Positions 1 to 4,963 of a DNA stretch of 12,101 nt are shown here, in pieces (position 1 is the stretch's first letter; every line of letters starts with the position of its first letter). The notes beneath the pieces are model-generated. The model was not told the DNA's origin. It ran no database searches and worked only from the letters and a program-made list of their open reading frames with translations. The translations under genes and the position numbers were made by a program. Origin of the DNA: Bacillota bacterium (GTDB lineage: Bacteria > Bacillota > UBA994); contig QLUS01000043.1 in NCBI GenBank assembly GCA_018725535.1, forward strand, positions 1-12,101, given 5' to 3'.

Positions 1-35
1 CGTAAGGATTTCCGCGAGGCGAGCGACTTGTTCCT

Positions 36-320
36 CTACGAGAAAATCCGTTCAAGCCACCCCCGCCCCTTGCCCTTACCAGCCCGAAGGCGGTCATCGA
101 GATAGTCGATGCTTCTTACAGCGCCGTCTACCACCATGCGCCCTTGGTCGACGCTGATTTCCTTAATGTGAAGATCCTCCCCGCGGATGGCCATCATCCC
201 GAGGTCCGTCTCAACTACGATCTCTTCCTCGTCAAACTTCTCTACATGCACGACTCCCTCGACTACAGCTTGCTCGCGGTTGGTGATCATCACACGATGA
301 TTGTAGGTCTCCTCTGCCAT
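36..320 (-). CDS. yabP: YabP family sporulation protein
   Basis: This 94-residue protein matches YabP, a small sporulation protein that acts in the mother cell and in B. subtilis is needed for normal spore development. The family pattern is clear: an N-terminal stretch with HRVMITNREQ (residues 8-17), a central EKFDEEEIVVETDLG segment, the MAIRGEDLHIKEISV core (about residues 43-57) and a short basic C-terminus ending in LERIFS. The length is normal for the family. The ATG start is supported by GGAGG seven bases upstream. The gene is last in the visible minus-strand run and follows the truncated SpoIID-family gene by 63 bases. In B. subtilis yabQ and divIC come next, but the 35 bases left after the stop codon show no start codon, so yabQ cannot be confirmed. 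Family assignment is by recognition of conserved residues; the gene itself looks intact. Confidence 0.9.
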   Translation of the reverse strand: MAEETYNHRVMITNREQAVVEGVVHVEKFDEEEIVVETDLGMMAIRGEDLHIKEISVDQGRMVVDGAVRSIDYLDDRLRAGKGKGRGWLERIFS

Positions 321-383
321 TGTTCCCCCTCCTTGCTCCCTTGTCTCTCATGTATATTCACGCAAGGAAGGAGAGATGACCGG

Positions 384-1031
384 CTAATCCCAGATTTGCA
401 CTTGTTCCGCTTTAGGGAAGTAATGTTTGACGATGTTAGCGTGCGCATCCCCGCGTTTAGCGCGAGCTTTTGTCCCCCACTGACACAATCCTACGCCGTG
501 CCCATAGCCGCTCCCGCGAAAAGTAATGCGGTCGCCCGCTACGGTTACTTCCTGCCATTTAGTGGAGCGCAACCTGGTGCTGCCAATGGCGATACGAAAT
601 GCAGGCGCGGAAATTTGAATGCGCCCAATGCGCACCGTTACGGCGCGACCGGCGCGGTCTTTCTTCACTACTTTGACTTCCGTGAAATCCCCCGGCGTCT
701 GCCCAATCTCCTTGAGTGCCTGCACTACCTCCGCGCGCGTAAAGGTCACCGCAAACGTGCGTTCTTCAGCGGGGGTAATCTCCGGGCAGATGTCGGTTAC
801 CGGAGTAATAAAAGGAGTCGGGAAGTCGCGAAAGGCCAGTCCATCGGCAGCGGTGCTGGTATGCCCATCGCAGTAGGCGTGGAACCAGGTGCGCACGAAC
901 TCGCCGCGATAACTAAGCACCATGCCGCGAGTCTTCTGTACAGCCTGCCGCACGTTGTCGTTAATTCGCTCTGCATTATAGGCTTGAAACTCCTCAATGT
1001 CGGTAGAGGCATGCGCATTGCGTTTGGGCAC
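384..1031 (-). CDS. SpoIID/LytB-domain protein, N-terminally truncated, probable pseudogene
   Basis: The 215 codons encode the C-terminal part of a SpoIID/LytB-family protein. Recognisable blocks are STDIEEFQAYNAERIND (residues 9-25), TRGMVLSYRG, WFHAYCDGHTSTAADG (residues 49-64), the LRSTKW segment and the GSGYGHGVGLCQWGTKA signature near residue 175, followed by an HYFP tail. Full-length relatives begin with a signal peptide or membrane anchor and then the block containing the AAEMP-type catalytic glutamate and LKAQAVAAR. All of that is missing here. In-frame codons upstream of the GTG hit TGA within five codons, and only 51 bases separate it from rqcP. The GGAGG upstream lies one base from the GTG, too close for a normal start, and sits inside an inverted repeat. 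The remaining frame has no internal stop, so the truncation may be recent. In characterised SpoIID, catalysis by the lytic transglycosylase needs the lost glutamate, so any product is probably inactive. The family is confident; functional status is inferred. Confidence 0.75.
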   Translation of the reverse strand: MPKRNAHASTDIEEFQAYNAERINDNVRQAVQKTRGMVLSYRGEFVRTWFHAYCDGHTSTAADGLAFRDFPTPFITPVTDICPEITPAEERTFAVTFTRAEVVQALKEIGQTPGDFTEVKVVKKDRAGRAVTVRIGRIQISAPAFRIAIGSTRLRSTKWQEVTVAGDRITFRGSGYGHGVGLCQWGTKARAKRGDAHANIVKHYFPKAEQVQIWD

Positions 1032-1068
1032 GCCTCCTTGCGTTCACCCTTAGTATCCGCAGGGAGGC
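1032..1068. repeat. Inverted repeat between rqcP and the SpoIID remnant
   Basis: Arms of 11 bases, GCCTCCTTGCG (1032-1042) and CGCAGGGAGGC (1058-1068), flank a 15-base loop. They pair fully on the plus strand with one T-G wobble, and with one C-A mismatch on the minus strand. No T-run follows on either side, so a normal intrinsic terminator is unlikely. The left arm abuts the GTG at 1031 where the SpoIID-like coding frame begins, so it either marks a rearrangement junction or would hide the only GGAGG in front of that frame. Confidence 0.6.
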
Positions 1069-1082
1069 CGTCTAAAACTCGC

Positions 1083-1340
1083 CTAGAGCACCTTTACTTC
1101 TTCGATAATCTCATACATCAGGGACGCATCGGCTTTGCGTGTGGAGTCGAGAATACTTAAGACGCGCGCCTTAACTATGCGGCTGCCAAAGTGCAAAGTG
1201 ATGATGTCCCCGACTTTAAGGACATGCGCGGGCTTAGCCACTCTACCGTTAACCTCGATTTTGCCTGCCTCACTTACGTCCTTGGCCAAAGTCCGCCGCT
1301 TGATTAGGCGAGACACTTTCAGGTACTTGTCTAGTCTCAT
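1083..1340 (-). CDS. rqcP: S4-domain RNA-binding protein RqcP (YabO)
   Basis: This 85-residue protein is almost entirely one S4 RNA-binding domain. It opens MRLDKYLKVSRLIKRRTLAK and continues with VNGRVAKPAHVLKVGDII (about residues 30-47), typical of the Hsp15/YabO family. Its length agrees with RqcP of B. subtilis. That protein binds stalled 50S ribosomes carrying peptidyl-tRNA and works with RqcH to add alanine tails that mark the incomplete chain for degradation; I infer the same role here. The ATG is the only possible start, because an in-frame TAG lies three codons upstream. The AAGGAG at 1354-1359 is 13 bases from the ATG, unusually far, which suggests weak translation or a missed structural effect. 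A terminator-like hairpin separates it from HU, so its expression probably depends partly on read-through. Confidence 0.93.
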   Translation of the reverse strand: MRLDKYLKVSRLIKRRTLAKDVSEAGKIEVNGRVAKPAHVLKVGDIITLHFGSRIVKARVLSILDSTRKADASLMYEIIEEVKVL

Positions 1341-1360
1341 GTAGAACTAAGCACTCCTTA

Positions 1361-1393
1361 AATAATGTGCAGGTTCGCGTACGAACCTGCACA
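1361..1393 (-). terminator. Terminator-like hairpin after the HU gene
   Basis: A perfect 12-bp stem is formed by 1366-1377 (TGTGCAGGTTCG on the plus strand) and 1382-1393, closed by a four-base loop. On the minus strand the stem is followed by TTATTT, a short and imperfect T-tract. It sits 22 bases beyond the HU stop codon and just before the rqcP ribosome binding site. Partial termination that lowers transcription from HU into rqcP is the simplest reading. No promoter is visible between the hairpin and rqcP. Confidence 0.65.
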
Positions 1394-1394
1394 A

Positions 1395-1426
1395 TGCTCT
1401 ATTTGTCACCTGCTCTATTTGTCAAC
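1395..1426. repeat. Tandem duplication of a 16-base unit at the HU 3' end
   Basis: TGCTCTATTTGTCACC (1395-1410) is followed directly by TGCTCTATTTGTCAAC (1411-1426), a match at 15 of 16 positions. The second copy contains the last codons and TAG stop of HU; the first copy repeats that sequence just beyond the stop. A simple tandem duplication is likely. It leaves the HU protein unaffected. Confidence 0.8.
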
Positions 1427-1690
1427 TGCTTCTTTAAGAGTCTTAAAGGGGCGGAAACTAGGAACTTTGCTTGCCGGAACCATGAGTTCTTCTTGTGTTT
1501 TGGGGTTACGACCTTTGCGCTCGCTGCGGTGCTTGACGTCGAAGGTGCCAAACTCCGAAATGGCTACTTTGTCGCCCGCTGCCAGTGCTTCGCTCATGCT
1601 GTCAAAGACCGCGTTCACTACAACCTGAATGTCCTTCTTGGTAAAATCCGTGCGCTGTTTTACTACGTCGATGAGTTGAGACTTATTCAT
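1415..1690 (-). CDS. hup: HU family DNA-binding protein
   Basis: This 91-residue protein is a standard HU histone-like protein, a homodimer that bends and compacts the nucleoid without strong sequence preference. It starts MNKSQLIDVV, has the conserved core GDKVAISEFGTFDVKHR (residues 39-55) and carries the DNA-grasping beta arms around RKGRNPKTQEEL (residues 58-69). The intercalating proline is residue 63, and the protein ends with the usual short helix. The ATG has GGAGG eight bases upstream. HU sits 84 bases after the MazG-type gene and before rqcP, an arrangement I recognise from clostridial relatives but not from B. subtilis, where hbs lies elsewhere. A terminator-like hairpin follows, so HU may be a transcript end. 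Assignment is secure. Confidence 0.96.
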   Translation of the reverse strand: MNKSQLIDVVKQRTDFTKKDIQVVVNAVFDSMSEALAAGDKVAISEFGTFDVKHRSERKGRNPKTQEELMVPASKVPSFRPFKTLKEAVDK

Positions 1691-1721
1691 GCCAATTTCC
1701 TCCCTTTAAATATTCGTGCTA

Positions 1722-1739
1722 AGGCTAGTTCTGTAGCCT
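1722..1739. other. Small inverted repeat in the HU upstream region
   Basis: AGGCTA (1722-1727) and TAGCCT (1734-1739) form a perfect 6-bp stem with a six-base loop, 32 bases upstream of the HU start. An alternative hairpin, GTAGC/GCTAC at 1733-1744, overlaps it, so the two cannot form together. It could be an operator or a leader structure for HU, but its size alone does not rule out chance. I found no convincing HU promoter in this 84-base gap. Confidence 0.3.
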
Positions 1740-1774
1740 GCTACGTTTCTCCTGCTTTTGTCTAAGGACTTTTT

Positions 1775-3220
1775 CTAGAATCCTTTACGCTTGGCCGCTT
1801 CCCACAGCTTGTCCAATTCTTCCAGCCCACATGCCCTAGGGTCAAGTCCCTTTACCTGCGCTAGACGCAGAACTTCGTCAAACCTATGCCTAAAACGCAG
1901 TGACGCATCTCTTAACGCTGTCTCCGGCTCAACTTTAAGAAAGCGGCTGACGTTGACCAAGGAAAATAGCGCGTCCCCCATTTCGCTCGCTACTTCCTCC
2001 TGCTCCTTACGTGCCACCGCGGCCTCTAGTTCGCGGAGTTCTTCACATAGCTTTCCCCATGCACCCTCGACCGTCGGCCAGTCAAACCCCACCTGTTTGG
2101 CCTTGTGCTGCAGCTTGTATGCTTGCGCTAACGCGGGGAGTCCGTTAGGGATGCCATCAAGTAGCCCTTCTCGCGTTGACGCAGCCTTTTCGCCCTGCTT
2201 AATGCGATGCCAATTCGAGAGCACTTCATCAGCACCGCTTATCTGTACATCGCCGAAAACGTGGGGGTGACGCCGAATGAGTTTACGGGAGATAGACTCA
2301 ATGCAGTCCACTAGGTCAAAGCGATGTTCGCGGCTGGCTAGGTGTGCGTGAAAGACTACCTGTAACAGAAGGTCGCCCAGTTCTTCGGCTAACGCATCAG
2401 AGTCGTTACTTTCAATCGCCTCGAGCACCTCATAGGTCTCTTCAATCAGAAAGGGGCGCAAGCTCAGGTGGGTTTGTTCACGGTCCCACGGACAGCCGTG
2501 CTCCCCTTGCAGAACATCCATCAGGCTCAAGAAGGCTTCCATAGCAGTGCCGAGGTGATGGGCCTTTTTGCAGGGAGGTATGTAGATGGTGTCTTCGTGC
2601 GTGAACTCCCTGTGGTCAAGCTCGGCGAGAGAAACCTCTCGTCTTGACGCACCTGCTTGGCCTGCGGCACGCACAATGGACACTGCATGCTCCGGCGGAT
2701 AGACCAGAAGCAGTTTGAGCTTAAGGTCACTCGCTGTCAGCCTGTTTGAAACTTGCGTAAGCAAGAGCCCCCACTGAGGATTGACAGGGAGACTTTCCAC
2801 AAGGGCATCTTGGACAACCATGCCGTGCGTGGGGTCAAGCTCCAGCTCGCCGCATACTGCCTCTAAGCTACTTACTGCGGGGAGGATGCGTATAGCTCTG
2901 CCCCGTTTCTTTGCTCCCCGCCTTAAGAGCGGCACGGTGGCCTCCGCCACAAACGGGCTCCCCGGTACGGCGTACACCACTTCGCCGGGCAAGGCTAACA
3001 CGGCGTCCGCTATCCGCTGATAAACCGCAGAGAACTCACTCTCGGTCGCGTACAGATCATCAAAGGTCGAAAAGTTCACCCCTGCCTCGCGTAGTGCCGC
3101 CACAGCCGGATGTCGACCCGTGCGCAAGACAACCGTAACATTTGGGTTAGTTAGTAGCTCCCAAGCTCCGCGACCTATAAGACCGGGATCACCCGGTCCT
3201 AGACCTACCACATTAATCAC
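1775..3220 (-). CDS. mazG: Tetrapyrrole-methylase-like / MazG fusion nucleotide pyrophosphohydrolase (YabN type)
   Basis: This 481-residue protein has the two-part architecture of YabN. Residues 1 to about 215 resemble a tetrapyrrole (SAM-dependent) methylase domain, with VVGLGPGDPGLI (residues 4-15) and YAVPGSPFVAEAT (83-95). Residues from about 225 to the end form two MazG modules. The first has GCPWDREQTHLSL (242-254), the acidic helix EETYEVLEA (260-268) and EELGDLLLQ (279-287). The second has EELRELEAA (393-401) and EMGDALFSLVN (413-423). MazG hydrolyses nucleoside triphosphates to monophosphates and pyrophosphate, so a role in cleaning damaged nucleotides or lowering alarmone levels is likely; the role of the methylase-like half is uncertain. 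The GTG start is supported by AAGGTG four bases upstream. The length is close to B. subtilis YabN. A promoter and a terminator lie in the gap in front, so it probably starts a transcript that runs into HU. Confidence 0.92.
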   Translation of the reverse strand: MINVVGLGPGDPGLIGRGAWELLTNPNVTVVLRTGRHPAVAALREAGVNFSTFDDLYATESEFSAVYQRIADAVLALPGEVVYAVPGSPFVAEATVPLLRRGAKKRGRAIRILPAVSSLEAVCGELELDPTHGMVVQDALVESLPVNPQWGLLLTQVSNRLTASDLKLKLLLVYPPEHAVSIVRAAGQAGASRREVSLAELDHREFTHEDTIYIPPCKKAHHLGTAMEAFLSLMDVLQGEHGCPWDREQTHLSLRPFLIEETYEVLEAIESNDSDALAEELGDLLLQVVFHAHLASREHRFDLVDCIESISRKLIRRHPHVFGDVQISGADEVLSNWHRIKQGEKAASTREGLLDGIPNGLPALAQAYKLQHKAKQVGFDWPTVEGAWGKLCEELRELEAAVARKEQEEVASEMGDALFSLVNVSRFLKVEPETALRDASLRFRHRFDEVLRLAQVKGLDPRACGLEELDKLWEAAKRKGF

Positions 3221-3276
3221 ACTGCACCTTCTTCACTAGCCAACTGACAGCCGCCTGCGCGCGCACCTGCGAAACA

Positions 3277-3285
3277 AGTATAGCA
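3277..3285 (-). promoter_or_regulatory. Probable extended -10 promoter for the MazG-type gene
   Basis: On the minus strand TGCTATACT forms an extended -10 element (TG, one base, then TATACT at 3277-3282), 56 bases upstream of the GTG start. No good -35 box sits 16-18 bases upstream, where the terminator T-tract lies. Its position just after an intrinsic terminator makes a new transcript start here reasonable. Confidence 0.5.
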
Positions 3286-3290
3286 TACGC

Positions 3291-3335
3291 AGCCAAACAA
3301 AAGAGGGAGCACTGCGTAGTACTTGCAGTACCCCC
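3291..3335 (-). terminator. Intrinsic terminator after spoVT
   Basis: On the minus strand an 11-bp GC-rich stem (3335-3325 pairing with 3315-3305, two G-U wobbles, nine-base loop) is followed directly by TCTTTTGTTT. This is a strong intrinsic terminator. It starts 14 bases beyond the ancestral spoVT stop codon and insulates the MazG-type gene from upstream transcription. Confidence 0.88.
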
Positions 3336-3349
3336 TAGCTGAGAGCCTC

Positions 3350-3860
3350 TTAGTCCTGCATTTGTTTGGCGAGGAATCCGGCTAGGTTCCTTCGAACAAA
3401 GCACTACTGTCAGGGGTGTCCATCTGCAATAATCGGGGCAATCACCTGCGCGGTTAATCGACATTCTCCGTCGGGGTGAGCGATAGCGCAACTAGCACAA
3501 GTGCTTCCTGGCTCCGCGTTTAACACAATGCCACGTCTGTCTTCCATGGACTGTTCGGCTAAGTTGCCCACGGGCTGGTTCAGGAACTCCTTCTTGGGCG
3601 CGCCAGACACCGCAATAACTGTGTCGCGGTCGGTAATAATAGCGATGTGTCCCGTGGATTCATAGAGCGAGTCTGCGTACTCCTTAGCAAATTCTCCTAG
3701 TTCTCCGATGGGAGAATACTTTTTGAGAAATCTCCCCATCGCGGTCCACGTATATCTCCAAAGGATCGCCTTCTCTGATGCGCAGAGTACGCCGAATCTC
3801 CTTAGGTATAACAACGCGACCGAGGTCATCAATGCGTCGCACGATACCAGTGGCCTTCAA
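3350..3860 (-). pseudogene. spoVT: spoVT, late sporulation transcription regulator, disrupted by three lesions
   Basis: SpoVT is a tetrameric regulator of forespore genes under sigma-G, with an AbrB-type DNA-binding domain and a C-terminal GAF domain. Here translation starts at TTG (3860) with GGGAGG in front and reads KATGIVRRIDDLGRVVIPKE, nearly identical to B. subtilis SpoVT as I recall it. Lesion 1, near 3727, breaks the frame after VDRDGEI and gives a stop at 3684 after 58 codons. The GAF domain continues in another frame from LKKYSPIGELGEFAKEY to VIAPIIADGHP. Lesion 2, at about 3415, shifts the frame again, and TVVLCSKE is read in a third register. Lesion 3 removes about 38 bases before the conserved end AGFLAKQMQD and its TAA at 3350. 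Shifts of -2, -4 and -38 plus an 18-base insertion against B. subtilis account for the observed length of 511. Sigma-G-like promoter and terminator remain. A free 58-residue DNA-binding domain could still be made. Confidence 0.88.
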
Positions 3861-3896
3861 AGCATAACCTCCCTTACTGACTGCACAGCCCATGCC

Positions 3897-3926
3897 TATT
3901 ATTTGGCACACTAGTGGCTTTTATGC
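3897..3926 (-). promoter_or_regulatory. Sigma-G-type promoter for spoVT
   Basis: On the minus strand GCATA (3926-3922) is separated by exactly 18 bases from AATAATA (3903-3897). The B. subtilis sigma-G consensus is GMATA, 17-18 bases, CATNMTA, so only the first base of the -10 box deviates. The expected transcript start lies roughly 30 bases ahead of the TTG start codon. Sigma-G control of spoVT is established in B. subtilis, which supports the call. Sigma-F recognises similar sequences and cannot be excluded. Confidence 0.65.
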
Positions 3927-3949
3927 GAGCCTCTTATCGGATGAACCTC

Positions 3950-4930
3950 TTAGGGGATGAAAATGAAGATGCGGTAGCGACGCTTAAGTTCCGCGAGGTA
4001 GGTGTCCCACAAATCTGCTTCTCGCTCTTCCCTGAGGCGCTCGCGGACAAGCTCCTGCACTTCGGCAAAGGTGCGCTCCCGCAGCGGCTGTTTTCCTTCA
4101 AGTCTTATGATGTGATACCCTTGCCCCGTCTTAACAACCCCGCTGATATCGTTCACCTTCTCCAAAGCCCATGCCGCTGCCTCAAAGGCTTCCGGAAACT
4201 CACCCCTGCGGCGCCAATTGAGGTCGCCGCCAAGTTCGGCAGACACTATATCGCGCGAGAACTTGCGCGCGAGTGCTGCAAAGCCGTCCCCCGCCCGAAT
4301 GCTTCGTAAGAGCTCCTCGGCCTCTGCTTTCTCCGCCACAAGAATATGCCGTAAGCGAATCATTTCCGGCAAGTTGAAGGCTTGCCGGTTGGCCTCAAAG
4401 TAGGCCCGCGCGTCAGCTTCGCTGACAGTGATGCCTTCGGAGAGCTGGCTGCGCAAGCGATAGATAAGGAGCGAATCTGCGACGTACTCGTCAAAGTCGG
4501 CGACAGCAAGACCCAAAGCGGCAAGCGCTTCTTTAAACGCTTTCGCGTCATCGGTAAAATACTGCTGCACTACCCACTCCCGTACGGCATTCACGTGGGC
4601 CGTGCGCTCTTCTTGCGTTACCGCCACGCCGCGGGCGACAGCTTCGCGCATGAGAAACCTCTCCACGATTAGCTGTTCGAGAATACTCCGCGCTCTGCTC
4701 TGGGCATAGTCCTTATCCGCAGCAGGCGCACCCCGCGTATGCAGGTCGTAGGCGAATTGCACATGGCTCTGTCTCTCATTTAGCTCCCAGCGCGAGATAA
4801 AGCCGTCGGCGTAGGCGACATAGAAGCGGCTGATGCCAACCACCACCAAGACCCCGAGCAAGCCGAGGCCGACAGTTGCGATCATCCATTTCCTTACTCT
4901 GACGATACCCAATGAGTGTTTCGAACTCAT
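3950..4930 (-). CDS. Membrane-anchored or secreted parvulin-type peptidyl-prolyl isomerase (PrsA/SurA-like)
   Basis: This 326-residue protein starts with a basic N-terminus and a hydrophobic segment (about residues 16-38). A SurA/PrsA-like helical chaperone region follows (about 45-185) and then a parvulin rotamase domain (about 190-280). Rotamase landmarks are RLRHILV (192-198), FAALARKFSRD (217-227), GGDLNWRRRGEFPEAFE (234-250) and GYHIIRLE (271-278). A charged helix and a hydrophobic tail, RIFIFIP, close the protein. It should fold proteins outside the membrane by isomerising proline bonds. There is no lipobox cysteine, unlike PrsA of Bacillus. AYA at 39-41 could be a signal peptidase I site, so the protein may be released or stay anchored. 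The ATG has GGAGG six bases upstream and lies 33 bases after mfd, suggesting co-transcription. I leave the symbol blank because PrsA and SurA relatives are hard to separate by eye. Confidence 0.9.
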   Translation of the reverse strand: MSSKHSLGIVRVRKWMIATVGLGLLGVLVVVGISRFYVAYADGFISRWELNERQSHVQFAYDLHTRGAPAADKDYAQSRARSILEQLIVERFLMREAVARGVAVTQEERTAHVNAVREWVVQQYFTDDAKAFKEALAALGLAVADFDEYVADSLLIYRLRSQLSEGITVSEADARAYFEANRQAFNLPEMIRLRHILVAEKAEAEELLRSIRAGDGFAALARKFSRDIVSAELGGDLNWRRRGEFPEAFEAAAWALEKVNDISGVVKTGQGYHIIRLEGKQPLRERTFAEVQELVRERLREEREADLWDTYLAELKRRYRIFIFIP

Positions 4931-4963
4931 GTTCCCCCTCCGTCCCTTCTTAGGATTTCCGCA

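Noticed and set aside
1..35. The start of yabQ downstream of yabP.
   Set aside because: No ATG, GTG or TTG suitable for a start is visible in these bases, and the sequence is too short to identify a family.
349..379. A sigma-E-like promoter for yabP (TCATCTC, 16 bases, TATACATG on the minus strand).
   Set aside because: Both boxes have mismatches to the consensus and the spacing is a little long. The match is too weak to list, although sigma-E control of yabP would be expected.
144..1160. A 338-codon open frame on the plus strand opposite yabP, the SpoIID remnant and rqcP.
   Set aside because: It runs antisense to three genes with clear family matches, has no recognisable domain and no ribosome binding site that I could support. 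Long antisense frames are common opposite GC-rich codons.
3684..3760. Programmed frameshifting as the explanation for the first spoVT break.
   Set aside because: The needed shift is +1, and CAAAAAG is not a typical +1 site. Two further lesions downstream, including a deletion of about 38 bases, would still leave the protein broken.
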